Of a DNA stretch of 64,000 nt, positions 35,460 through 44,900 are shown one piece after another. Made by a program: the position numbers and the translations under genes. Each line of letters begins with the position of its first letter. Within the stretch, counting starts at the first letter, position 1. The notes below the pieces were generated by a model, which searched no databases, had not been told where the DNA came from, and was given only the letters and a program-made list of their open reading frames with translations. Source of the DNA: Actinacidiphila yeochonensis CN732 (lineage in GTDB: Bacteria; Actinomycetota; Actinomycetes; Streptomycetales; Streptomycetaceae); assembly GCF_000745345.1 (NCBI RefSeq), contig NZ_JQNR01000005.1, positions 3,720,001 to 3,784,000 of the forward strand, read 5' to 3'.

Positions 35460-36797
35460 GTGAGCAGCCGACCCTCCGCCACCACGTGGCCCAGCGACAG
35501 CACAGGTACGCGCCTCAGAGCGGACGCCGACCCCCCCGGGCCGGCGGGATTCCCCTGCGCGGTGCGGAAGTCCGGCAAACGGGTCGACGGCATCGACGGG
35601 CTGCGCACCTTCGCCGTCATGCTGGTGATCATCTACCACTTCCGGCCCGACCTCCTGCCCGGGGGCTCCATCGGGGTCGACATCTTCTACACCATCAGCG
35701 GCTTCGTGATCACCCGGCTGCTCATCGCCGAGTACGCGAGAACCGGCGGCATCAGCCTGCGGCAGTTCTACCGACGCCGCTGGCTGCGGCTGGTACCCGC
35801 GCTGCTGGTGGTCTGCGCGCTCACCGCGGGCCTCACGTTCGCACCGGTGCCGGGGTTCCGGCACGGCTGGTCCGCCGCGCTGCTGGCCGCCGGCTCGCTG
35901 GTGAACATCGTGCGGGCCGCCCAGTCCGGCGCCTACTCCGCGGTGACGGCGCCGCTCGGCCACACCTGGTCGCTCGGTGTGGAGGAGCAGTTCTACCTGC
36001 TGTGGCCGCCGGTGCTGGTCGCCCTGCTGCACCGGTTCAGCAGCCGCACGGTGCTGCTGAGCGCCGGCGCGCTGGCGGCGATCCCGGTCTTCTGGCGCTT
36101 CCACCTGTGGTCCGACACCGCCGCCCACCGCATCTACAACGGCCCCGACACCCGCGCCGACCAGCTGCTGGCCGGTGCCGTGCTGGCCATCCTGCTGGCC
36201 CGGCTGCACACCGCCAGCCCCTGGCGGGACCGGCTGCGGACCTGGTCCACACGGCTGTGGGCGCCGGCCGTGGTGCTGCTGGGGCTCATCGTCTGGCAGG
36301 TGCCGATCACCGGGCGGAGCGCCTGGGAGGAGCCGGTCTACACCATCGGCTTCCTCGTCATCGCGCTGCTCACGGTGGTGCTGCTGGCCTGCGTCGAGCT
36401 GCGGCCGGACGCAGCCCTCAACCGGCTGCTGTCGCTGACGCCGCTGGTCTGGGTGGGCCGCAACCTCAGCTACGGCCTCTACCTGTGGCACTACCCGCTG
36501 ATGCACCTGCTGTCCGGCCTGGGCGTGGGCAGGATGCTCTTCCCGTCGACGATGCTGGCCACGTTCATCCTGGCGACGGCGTCGTACTACCTGGTCGAGG
36601 AGCCGTGCCGACGGCTGAAGAGCCGCCGCCGGGCGCCGCGTCCGGCGGCCCTGCCGGAGCCTGCGGCCGGTGCGGGCGCGCTGCCCGCCGCCGGCCTGGC
36701 GGCGGGCACCACCGCCGCCGCGGTGCCGGCCCAGGCGCTCGCCTCCCAGGACGGCCCCGCCGGGTCGGCCTGGGAGAAGCCGCGCGAGCTGCCATAG
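35460..36797 (+). CDS. Acyltransferase family 3 membrane protein
   Basis: A 445-residue integral membrane O-acyltransferase (OafA/YrhL type) that typically acetylates or succinylates polysaccharides, lipids or antibiotics. The N-terminus of the domain reads VDGIDGLRTFAVMLVIIYHF with the catalytic-type His, followed by GGSIGVDIFYTISGFVITRL and the EEQFYLLWP signature. About 10 helices are predicted; the C-terminal 60 residues are Ala/Pro-rich and cytoplasmic or periplasmic. The GTG at 35460 is a best guess; GTG at 35562 and ATG at 35436 are alternatives. It stands alone. Confidence 0.88.
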   Translation: MSSRPSATTWPSDSTGTRLRADADPPGPAGFPCAVRKSGKRVDGIDGLRTFAVMLVIIYHFRPDLLPGGSIGVDIFYTISGFVITRLLIAEYARTGGISLRQFYRRRWLRLVPALLVVCALTAGLTFAPVPGFRHGWSAALLAAGSLVNIVRAAQSGAYSAVTAPLGHTWSLGVEEQFYLLWPPVLVALLHRFSSRTVLLSAGALAAIPVFWRFHLWSDTAAHRIYNGPDTRADQLLAGAVLAILLARLHTASPWRDRLRTWSTRLWAPAVVLLGLIVWQVPITGRSAWEEPVYTIGFLVIALLTVVLLACVELRPDAALNRLLSLTPLVWVGRNLSYGLYLWHYPLMHLLSGLGVGRMLFPSTMLATFILATASYYLVEEPCRRLKSRRRAPRPAALPEPAAGAGALPAAGLAAGTTAAAVPAQALASQDGPAGSAWEKPRELP

Positions 36798-36809
36798 CGG
36801 CACGCGCCG

Positions 36810-36841
36810 CACCCGACGGCCAGGCGGCCGCCCCGCCGTCG
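36810..36841 (+). terminator. Hairpin after the acyltransferase gene
   Basis: CCCGACGGC (36810-36818) and GCCGTCGGG (36833-36841) form a 9-bp stem just downstream of the stop. Confidence 0.55.
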
Positions 36842-36987
36842 GGTCGCGTGAAGGGCCGGGCGGGACCGGCCGGGCGCCGCGTCCGCCGGCGCCCGGACGT
36901 CGGGGCGAGGCGTACGCCGCGGACGCGGCCGCCGCCCTCCCGCCGGCGTTCCTCGACGGCACCGCACCGCAACCGCCGGGAGCGCGG

Positions 36988-37030
36988 CCGGCCCCGGTCC
37001 CGTACGCGGCGTGTACGGGACCGGGGCCGG
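36988..37030. terminator. 18-bp bidirectional terminator
   Basis: The left arm at 36988-37005 and right arm at 37013-37030 are exact complements over 18 bp with a 7-nt loop. It lies between the convergent acyltransferase and siderophore-interacting genes, 22 bp after the latter's stop. Confidence 0.85.
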
Positions 37031-37051
37031 GGCTGCCTTCGGCGGCGGGGG

Positions 37052-37897
37052 TCAGGCGGCGGGGGTGCCGCCCTCCTGCTCGCGCTCCACCTCGGCGTTC
37101 CACTCCCGCTTCGAGGACTGCCAGCCGTCCTCGTCCCGGCCCAGCCGCCAGTAGCCGGAGATCGACAGGTCCTCGCGGGGCACCCCGCGCTCCATTCGGA
37201 ACTGGCGGCGCAGCTCCCGTACGAAGGTCGCCTCGCCGTGCACGAAGGCGTGCACCCGGCCCGGCGGGAACTCCAGCGCGGCCACGGCCTCCACCAGTGC
37301 GGCCCCCACCGCCCGGTCGCCGCGGTGCAGCCACACGACCTCGGTGCCGGCCGGGCCGGACAGCTTCTGCTCCTCCTCCGGCCCCGGGACCTCGACCAGC
37401 ACCACCGCGCGGGCCCCGGCGGGCAGCCGCTCCACCGAGGCCGCGATGGCCGGCAGGGCGCTCTCGTCGCCGGCCAGCAGATGCCAGTCCGCCGCCGGGT
37501 CCGGCAGGTAGCCGCCGCCGGGCCCCATGAAGTGCAGCACCTCGCCCGGCTGCGCGCCGGCGGCCCACGGGCCGGCCAGCCCCTCGTCGCCGTGCACCAC
37601 GAAGTCGAGGGCCAGCTCCCGGGTGCCGGGGTCCCAGGAGCGCACCGTGTACGTCCGGGTGCGCGGCCACCGCTCACGCGGCAGCTCCGCCCGCAGCGCC
37701 TCCAGGTCCAGCGGGTCGGGCAGCCGTTCGCCCGGAGCGGGGAAGAGCAGCTTCACGTAGTGGTCGCTGAACCCGCCCGCCTCCAGCGGCGGTTCCGGGT
37801 CCACGGTGAGCACCACCCGGACCATGTGCGGGGTCAGCCGCTCGGTGCGTGCCACCGTGGCCCGCTTCGGGGCCCTGCGCCGCGGTTGCTCCGCCAT
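37052..37897 (-). CDS. Siderophore-interacting protein (ferric-siderophore reductase)
   Basis: A 281-residue SIP/ViuB-type FAD-dependent reductase that releases iron from internalised ferric siderophores. The FAD-binding motif is RTYTVRSWDPGTRELALDFV; GPWAAGAQPGEVLHFMGPGG and LLAGDESALPAIAASVERLP are family signatures; the NAD(P) region ends with GYWRLGRDED. The start ATG at 37897 follows GAGGAAG. A near-consensus iron box lies 58 bp upstream, between this gene and a divergent MFS gene, so it should be repressed by iron through a DtxR/DmdR regulator. Confidence 0.94.
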   Translation of the reverse strand: MAEQPRRRAPKRATVARTERLTPHMVRVVLTVDPEPPLEAGGFSDHYVKLLFPAPGERLPDPLDLEALRAELPRERWPRTRTYTVRSWDPGTRELALDFVVHGDEGLAGPWAAGAQPGEVLHFMGPGGGYLPDPAADWHLLAGDESALPAIAASVERLPAGARAVVLVEVPGPEEEQKLSGPAGTEVVWLHRGDRAVGAALVEAVAALEFPPGRVHAFVHGEATFVRELRRQFRMERGVPREDLSISGYWRLGRDEDGWQSSKREWNAEVEREQEGGTPAA

Positions 37898-37954
37898 CGT
37901 TACCCGCTTCCTCGCGCCTCCCGGGCGCGCGATCCGCCTCGGCCGTGCGTCAAC

Positions 37955-37973
37955 TTAGGCAAGCCTAACCCGA
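37955..37973. promoter_or_regulatory. Iron box (DtxR/DmdR/IdeR-type operator)
   Basis: TTAGGCAAGCCTAACCCGA matches the 19-bp consensus TTAGGTTAGGCTAACCTAA at 14 positions and contains the palindrome TTAGGC-aa-GCCTAA. It lies between the divergent siderophore-interacting and MFS genes and may control both. Confidence 0.82.
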
Positions 37974-38102
37974 AGGGGTGCGGCGGTGCCCTCCGGTCCG
38001 TGCCTCGGCTACCGCGGAGGAAGGGCGGCGGCCCGGCCCGGCGTCGTCCAGGTCCGGGTACAGGCGTCGACACGGCGGCGGCCCGGTGCCAGTATCAGTG
38101 GG

Positions 38103-39383
38103 ATGCCCGATGATCCCGGCCGCGGTCCCTCGTTGTGGCGCCATGGTGACTTCCTGCTCCTGTGGGGCGGTCAGACCGTCAGCGAGACGGGGTCGCAGGT
38201 CACCGTCCTCGCTCTGCCGCTGGCCGCCGTCGTGCTGCTGGGGGCCTCCGCGTTCCAGGTCGGCCTGCTCTCGGCCGCGCAGACCGGCGCGTACCTCCTG
38301 GTGGCGCTGCCGGCCGGGGCGGTGGTGGACCGGCTCGCCAAGCGCCGCCTGATGATCGCCTGCGACCTCACGCTGCTCCTGGTGATCGGCTCGGTGCCGC
38401 TGGCCCGCGCCGCGGGGGCGCTGACGCTCGCCCAGCTCTACGCCGTCGCGGCGGTCTCCAGCGTCCTCTCCGTGTTCTTCTCGGTGGCCTACCAGAGCTA
38501 CCTGCCCGTGCTGCTCGACCGCGGCCGGCTCATGGACGGCAACGGCAAGCTGGCCGTGTCCCAGTCGGCGGCGCAGATCGCCGGGCCGAGCCTGGGCGCC
38601 GGGCTGGTGGCGCTGGTCGGCGCCGCGGGGGCGATGGGTGCCGACGCCCTCTCCTTCGCGGTGTCGGCGGGCTCGCTGGCGGCGATCCGCAGCCGCGAGC
38701 CGCGCCCGGCTCCGACCGGGGGGCGCGCACGGCCCAGGCTGTGGCCGCAGATCCGCGAGGGGCTCGCCCACCTCACGGGCGATCCCATCCTGCGCGCGGC
38801 GGCCGCCTTCAGCGGCACGGCCAACTTCTTCGTGATCATGGTGGAGACGCTCGGCCCGGTGTTCCTGGTCCGCACGCTGCACCTGCGGCCCGGCCTCGTC
38901 GGTCTGCTGCTGGCGCTGGGGGCGGTCGGCGGTGTGGCCGGCGGGGTGGCCGCGCGCCATCTCGCCCGGACGGTCGGATCGGCGCGGATCAGCTGGATCT
39001 CGATGACGGTGCTGTCGCTGCCCGGCCTGCTGATCCCGATGGCCGGGCCCGGCTGGTGGGCGCTGCTGTTCGGCCTCGGCTGGATCTCCTGGACCTTCGC
39101 CTCCACCGTCGCCGGCGTCTCGCTGACCAGTTACCGCCAGGCCGCCTGCCCGCCGGAGCTGCTGGGCCGGGTCAGCGCCGCCGCACGCTGGATCAACTGG
39201 GGCACGCTGCCGCTGGGCGGCCTGGCGGGCGGCGCGCTCGCCTCGGCCTGCGGCGTCCGGGAGGCCCTGTGGATCGCCGTCACGGGCGGCTGCTGCGCGG
39301 GGCTGTGGCTGCTCTTCTCACCGTTGCGCGGCATGCGCGACATCCCCCTCGGACAGCCCGAACCGGCCGCCGGAGCGGCGTGA
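38103..39383 (+). CDS. MFS transporter, possibly siderophore exporter
   Basis: A 426-residue MFS protein with about 12 helices. Sequence such as GDFLLLWGGQTVSETGSQVT and the acidic/basic loop VVDRLAKRRLMIACD resemble the MFS_3/EntS group, which includes siderophore exporters. The ATG at 38103 has only a weak AGTGGG ribosome site. Sharing an intergenic region and iron box with a siderophore-interacting protein supports a role in siderophore export, but no siderophore synthesis genes are in the window. Confidence 0.85.
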   Translation: MPDDPGRGPSLWRHGDFLLLWGGQTVSETGSQVTVLALPLAAVVLLGASAFQVGLLSAAQTGAYLLVALPAGAVVDRLAKRRLMIACDLTLLLVIGSVPLARAAGALTLAQLYAVAAVSSVLSVFFSVAYQSYLPVLLDRGRLMDGNGKLAVSQSAAQIAGPSLGAGLVALVGAAGAMGADALSFAVSAGSLAAIRSREPRPAPTGGRARPRLWPQIREGLAHLTGDPILRAAAAFSGTANFFVIMVETLGPVFLVRTLHLRPGLVGLLLALGAVGGVAGGVAARHLARTVGSARISWISMTVLSLPGLLIPMAGPGWWALLFGLGWISWTFASTVAGVSLTSYRQAACPPELLGRVSAAARWINWGTLPLGGLAGGALASACGVREALWIAVTGGCCAGLWLLFSPLRGMRDIPLGQPEPAAGAA

Positions 39384-39499
39384 CGTCCCTGCGGGCCGCC
39401 CGGCGGGCGGGGACCGGCGCGGCGGCTTCAGGACCTGAAGCCGGTCCGACCCCTTGACGCCCCGGCACCGGCGTCGCTTACATGCAGGGAGCGGCACCA

Positions 39500-39513
39500 T
39501 GGGAGCGCTCCCA
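39500..39513. promoter_or_regulatory. CebR/CelR cellulose-utilisation operator
   Basis: TGGGAGCGCTCCCA is an exact 14-bp palindrome and is the established binding site of the LacI-family regulators CebR (Streptomyces) and CelR (Thermobifida). It lies 71 bp upstream of the cellulase start, so expression should be induced by cello-oligosaccharides. Confidence 0.93.
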
Positions 39514-39584
39514 CTCCCGGCTGCCGCGAGTTCCGCCATGCCACGACAACACGCGTTCCGCCCCCCACCGAGAGGAATCGCACC

Positions 39585-41399
39585 GTGGTCTCCCTTCCGG
39601 GCCTCCGGAGCCCCCTGAGCAATCCACCGGCACGACCCCGCAGGCTGCGGGCCCTGGTAGCCGCAGGCGCGGCCGCCGCCCTGATGGGACTGCTCGCGCT
39701 CGTGGGCCAGCCGGCCGCCACCGCGGCTTCCCTCGCCGCCGCGCCCGCGGCGCCCGCCGCGACGGCCGCGGCCGGCACGGGCTACTGGCACACCAGCGGG
39801 CGGCAGATCCTGGACTCGGCCAACCAGCCCGTACGTATCGCGGGCGTGAACTGGTTCGGCTTCGAGACGTCCAACGACGTGGTCCATGGCCTCTGGTCGC
39901 GCGACTACAAGGACATGATGAACCAGATGAAGTCGCTGGGCTACAACACCATCCGGCTGCCGTACAGCGATGACATCTTCAAGCCGGGCACGATGCCCAA
40001 CAGCATCAACTTCTACAACATGAACACCGACCTCCAGGGCCTGACGTCCCTTCAGGTGATGGACAAGATCGTGGACTACGCAGGGCAGATCGGGCTGAAG
40101 ATCATCCTGGACCGGCACCGTCCGGACGCCGGCGGCCAGTCCGCCCTGTGGTACACGAGCTCGGTCCCCGAGTCGACGTGGATCACCAACCTCAAGGCGC
40201 TGGCCACCCGTTACCAGGGCAACCCGACGGTGGTCGGCATCGACCTCCACAACGAGCCGCACGACCCGGCCTGCTGGGGCTGCGGCGACACGACGATCGA
40301 CTGGCGGCTGGCCGCCGAGCGGGGCGGCAACGCCGTCCTCGGCGTCAACCCGAACCTGCTGATCTTCGTGGAGGGCGTCCAGACCTTCAACGGCACCTCC
40401 GGCTGGTGGGGCGGCAACCTGATGGGCGCCGGCCAGTACCCGGTGGAGCTCAACGTGGCCAACCGGGTGGTGTACTCGGCCCACGACTACGCCACCAGCG
40501 TCTCCCAGCAGAGCTGGTTCACCGACCCGACCTTCCCGGCCAACATGCCCGGCGTGTGGGACAAGTACTGGGGCTACCTCTTCAAGCAGAACATCGCCCC
40601 GGTGTGGGTCGGCGAGTTCGGCACCACGCTCCAGTCGACCACCGACCAGCAGTGGCTGAAGGCGCTGGTGGACTACATGCGGCCGACGGCCACGTACGGC
40701 GGTGACAGCCTCAGCTGGACGTTCTGGTCCTGGAACCCCGACTCCGGCGACACCGGCGGCATCCTCAAGGACGACTGGCAGACGGTGGACACCGTCAAGG
40801 ACGGGTACCTCGCGAGCATCAAGGCGCCCGGATTCGGCGGCACCGGCGGCACGTCGGGCGGTACGTCGGCGGGTACGACCGCGGGTACGTCGGCGGGCAC
40901 GACGTCCGGCACCTCGGCGGGTACCACCACCGGTACGTCGGCGGGCACGACATCCGGTACCACCGCGGGCACTTCGAGCGGCACCACGTCCGGCACGTCG
41001 GCGGGTACCACGTCCGGCACGTCGGCGGGTACCACCACCGGTACGTCGGCGGGCACGTCGAGCGGGAGCAGCGGCGGCAGCACCGGGGGGACGGGGAGCG
41101 GCGGCTGCACCGCGACCCTGCACGTGGACAACCAGTGGGACAGCGGCTTCACCGCCACGGTCACCGTCACGGCCGGCGGTTCTGCCGTCAACGGGTGGAC
41201 GGTGGCGTGGACCTGGCCGGGCTCCCAGCAGGAGACCAGCGGCTGGAGCGCGACCATCACGCAGACCGGCGCATCCGTGAAGGCCGTCAATCTCTCCTAC
41301 AACGGCGCGCTGGCCGCGCAGGGCTCGACCACCTTCGGGCTCCAGGGCACCGGCACGGGAACGCTCACCGCGCCCGCGCTCACCTGCACGGCCTCCTGA
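39585..41399 (+). CDS. Secreted GH5 endoglucanase with C-terminal CBM2
   Basis: A 604-residue extracellular cellulase. The signal peptide (1 to about 47) has PRRLRALVAAGAAAALMG, with an RR pair that could allow Tat export. The GH5 domain (about 64-415) has acid/base Glu224 in HNEP and nucleophile Glu344 in WVGEFG. A 75-residue Thr/Ser/Gly linker of GTSAGTT-like units follows, then a family 2 carbohydrate-binding module (about 500-604) with spaced tryptophans in QWDSGF, GWTVAWTWPG and SGW. The GTG at 39585 follows GAGAGGAA. The perfect CebR box upstream fixes its regulation as cellulose-inducible. Confidence 0.96.
   Translation: MVSLPGLRSPLSNPPARPRRLRALVAAGAAAALMGLLALVGQPAATAASLAAAPAAPAATAAAGTGYWHTSGRQILDSANQPVRIAGVNWFGFETSNDVVHGLWSRDYKDMMNQMKSLGYNTIRLPYSDDIFKPGTMPNSINFYNMNTDLQGLTSLQVMDKIVDYAGQIGLKIILDRHRPDAGGQSALWYTSSVPESTWITNLKALATRYQGNPTVVGIDLHNEPHDPACWGCGDTTIDWRLAAERGGNAVLGVNPNLLIFVEGVQTFNGTSGWWGGNLMGAGQYPVELNVANRVVYSAHDYATSVSQQSWFTDPTFPANMPGVWDKYWGYLFKQNIAPVWVGEFGTTLQSTTDQQWLKALVDYMRPTATYGGDSLSWTFWSWNPDSGDTGGILKDDWQTVDTVKDGYLASIKAPGFGGTGGTSGGTSAGTTAGTSAGTTSGTSAGTTTGTSAGTTSGTTAGTSSGTTSGTSAGTTSGTSAGTTTGTSAGTSSGSSGGSTGGTGSGGCTATLHVDNQWDSGFTATVTVTAGGSAVNGWTVAWTWPGSQQETSGWSATITQTGASVKAVNLSYNGALAAQGSTTFGLQGTGTGTLTAPALTCTAS
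40848..41075 (+). repeat. Linker-coding tandem repeats in the cellulase gene
   Basis: Many near-identical copies of an 18-21 bp unit (core GGCACGTCGGCGGGTACCAC) encode the GTSAGTT linker. Such a repeat can change length by slippage, altering the distance between catalytic and binding domains. Confidence 0.8.
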
Positions 41400-41949
41400 C
41401 CGGCAGCGGCGTGCCGCCGCATCCGTGACCGGCACGCCGTCTCGGCCCGTCCGGCGACCTGGCCGCGACGGGCCGGCCGAACCGCCGCTGGACCTGGGAC
41501 GAGTGAACGGGCCGGCGCCCTCCGCATCGGGGCGCCGGCCCGAACGCGTTCCCGGGGAGGTGCCTCCCGGCGGGTGCGCGCCGGCGGGTGTGCCCGGCAG
41601 GGCCTGTCGGCGGCGGTGTGCGGCGTGCGGTGCGCGGCGCGTCGCGGGCGGAGGCCGGAGGCCGTGGGTGCCGGGCGTCGGGCCGAAGGGTGTGATGACG
41701 TTGTGTCAGTAATGTAAAGGCGGATAAACCTGCGACTCTACTCGGCGGGTGTCATCGCGTGATGTCGGTGGTGTGAATCGTGGCTGGCGGGAACGTGCCG
41801 GACCCGTGGGGCGCACTTCTTGGCAGGTATCCGTCAATCAGTAAAGGATTCGCAAGGGCCTGGTGATGCGTAGTTATACGCAAGCGGCCCATCGGGTCGT
41901 GGCCGGCCACCCCGGCATCCACGCAGGTAACGCTCCGAGGAGACCCCCC
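41400..41949. other. Intergenic region before the sedolisin gene
   Basis: This is 550 bp. A terminator for the cellulase lies at 41509-41541. The second half (41690-41860) is clearly lower in GC (TTGTGTCAGTAATGTAAAGG and similar) and should contain the promoter and a leader for the protease gene. Alternative starts for that gene, GTG 41863 and ATG 41866, fall here. A short ORF at 41425-41712 has no support. Confidence 0.5.
41509..41541 (+). terminator. Terminator after the cellulase gene
   Basis: GGGCCGGCGCCC (41509-41520) pairs perfectly with GGGCGCCGGCCC (41530-41541) around a 9-nt loop. Confidence 0.75.
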
Positions 41950-44900
41950 TTGCGTACAACCTCGCTCAGACGCGGCGCGGTCGCCGCCGTCGCGGCGGCG
42001 GCGCTCGCCGCCATCGGACTACAAGTGCCCATGGCGGTCACCGCCGCGGCCGCCACGGCGGGCGCGCCGGCGACGAGCCGTCAGGCGCAGCCGGCCCACC
42101 AGGCCGCGGACGCCGACCAGGCCGAACAGAAGCAGCAGAAGCAGCAGGACCAGCAGGCGGCGCAGGGCAAGGACGGCGCCGCCGCCGGCGACGTGGAGCG
42201 CGCGTGCCCCGCCGCGAAGCCCGGAGAGTTCACCTGCTTCGCTCTGCGGCGCACTGACATCGTTGCCAAGAAGGGGGTCCAGCCGGCCGCCGCCACCCCG
42301 GACGGATACGGCCCCGCGGATCTGCGCAGCGCCTACAGCCTGCCCGCCGACGGCGGAGCCGGTGCCACCGTCGCGATCGTCGACGCCTTCGACGACCCCA
42401 CCGCCGAGGCCGACCTGGCCGTCTACCGGCAGCAGTTCGGGCTGCCCGCGTGCTCCTCGGACGACGGCTGCTTCACGAAGGTGAGCCAGCGAGGCGGAAC
42501 CGACGACCTGCCCTCCCCCGACCCCGACTGGTCCGGGGAGATCTCCCTCGACCTCGACATGGTCTCGGCCGTCGCACCCCAGGCGCACATCCTGCTCGTG
42601 GAGGCGGACGCCGCCGACTCCACGGACCTCGGCGCGTCGGTGGACGAGGCGGTGGCACTGGGCGCCGGCTACGTCTCCAACTCCTACGGCTCCTACTACG
42701 ACTCCACGGCCGGCAGCGGAGAGGACCCCTCCGAGACGACCGCGCTGGACCCGTACTACAACCACCCCGGCGTCGCGGTGATCGCCTCCAGCGGTGACGA
42801 CGACTACGGCGTCTCCTACCCGGCGGCCTCGCCGTACGTCACCTCCGTCGGCGGCACCGCGCTGAGCCGCGACACCGGCAGCAGCCGCGGCTGGAGCGAG
42901 TCGGTGTGGAACAACTCCTTCGGCGGACCGGGCTCGGGCTGCTCGCTGTACGAGCCCAGGCCGTCCTTCCAGGGCGGCACCGCCACCTCCTGCGACAAGC
43001 GCGCGGAAACCGACGTGTCCGCGGTCGCCGACCCCGCCACCGGCGTGTCGGTGTACCAGACGTACGGCGGTGGCGGCTGGTCGGTGTACGGCGGCACCAG
43101 CGCCTCGTCCCCGATCATCGCCGGGGTCTACGCCGACGCGGGCACCCCGAGCGCCGGCACGTACCCCAACTCCTACCTGTACGACAACCCGAGCGCCCTC
43201 AACGACGTGACCACCGGCAAGAACGGCACCTGCACCCCCTCCGTGCTGTGCACCGCCGGGACCGGCTGGGACGGGCCGACCGGCCTGGGCACCCCCAACG
43301 GCCTGGCCGACTTCCGCAGCGGCCCGCACGGTGAGATCACCGGCACCGTCACCGACCACGCCACCGGCGCCCCCGTCGCCGGCGCCAGCGTCACCGCGGG
43401 CGGCAACACCGCCACCACCGGCGCCGACGGCACGTACACCCTCACCATCCCGCCGGGCACCTACACCGTGACCGCGTCCGCCTACGGCTACTCCAGCGGC
43501 ACCGCCAGCGGAGTCGACCTGGTCGACGGCGCCACCGTCACCGAGGCGTTCGCCCTGGACGCGGTGGCCCGGCAGACCGTCAGCGGCAAGGTCACCGACG
43601 GCTCCGGCCAGGGCTGGCCGCTCTACGCGAAGATCACCGCCGACGGCGTGCCCGGCGGCCCGGTCTTCACCGACCCGGCCACCGGAGACTTCTCCCTGAG
43701 CCTGCCGGAGGACACCTCCTACACCCTGCACGTCACGGCCGCCTACCCCGGCTACCGGACGGTGGACGAGAAGGTCGACCTCGGTACCACCGCGAAGACC
43801 GTCGACATCCCGGTGAAGGTCGACCCGACCACCGACGAGGCGGCCGGCTACACCGTCGACCTCGTCGGCAAGACCGAGGCGTTCGACTCGACCACCGCCG
43901 CCCCCGACGGATGGACGGTCGACACGACCGCCGACAGCGCCACCGGCTGGTCCTTCTCGGACCCCGGCCAGCGCGGCAACCTGACCGGTGGCAAGGGCGG
44001 CTTCGCCGTCGTCGACAGCGACCACTTCGGCAGCGGCAGCCATGAGGACACCAGCCTGGTCTCCCCGCCGCTGGACCTCACCGGCGAAACCGGCCCGGTG
44101 ATCGACTTCGACACCGACTACCGCGGGTACGGCCTGTCCAGCGCCGACGTGGACGTATCCACCGACGACGGCGCCACCTGGACGACGCTGTGGACGAAGT
44201 CCACCGCGTCCTTCACCGGCCACGTCGAGCTGCCGCTCACCGACTACGCGGGCAGCACCGTCCGGGTGCGCTTCCACTACACCGGCACCTGGGCGTACTG
44301 GTGGGAGCTGGACAACGTCTTCACGGGCAACCGCGCCTACGACCCGGTGACCGGCGGCCTCGTCGTCGGCACCGTCACCGACGCCAACACCAAGGCCGGC
44401 GTCAACGGCGCCACCGTCACCAGCCCCACCCCGGGCGACCTGCACACCACCACCATCGCCACCCCGGACGACCCGGGGCTCGGTGACGGCTTCTACTGGT
44501 CGTTCGCCGGCACCACCGGCGCCGTCCCCGTGACCGCGGCGGCCTCCCACTACACCGCCGTCACCGGTTCGGCCAAGGTCGTGGCGGGCGGCGCCGTCCA
44601 GCGCAACCTGAAGCTGACGGCCGGCCGGCTCACCGTCACCCCGGGCGCCGTCGACAAGACCGTGGCCTGGGGCAAGAGCGCCACGCAGAAGCTGACGGTG
44701 AAGAACACCGGCACCGAGCCGGCCACCCTCACCGTCGGCGAGACCCCGGGCGGCGCCGTACCGGCCGGCGCGGGTGCCCCGCTGGCCCTGATCAAGGGCG
44801 ACTACAGCAAGCTGTCACTGGCCGAGTCCGCCACCTCCAGCACCACCGCGGCCGTCTCGGCGGCCCAACCCGCGGCCGGGAGCGCCTGGCAGTCGCTGCC

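Noticed and set aside
40848..41075. CRISPR-like regular repeats
   Set aside because: The units are contiguous, in frame with the cellulase linker and lack spacers.
39318..41435. Minus-strand Arg/Gly repeat protein over the cellulase gene
   Set aside because: The repeats are the antisense of the cellulase linker repeats.
41425..41712. Small Pro/Arg-rich ORF after the cellulase gene
   Set aside because: It spans the cellulase terminator and looks like random GC-rich sequence.
41701..41740. RecA-NDp-like GTGTCAGTA before the sedolisin gene
   Set aside because: No TANNNT lies 8 nt downstream, so the two-part motif is not satisfied.
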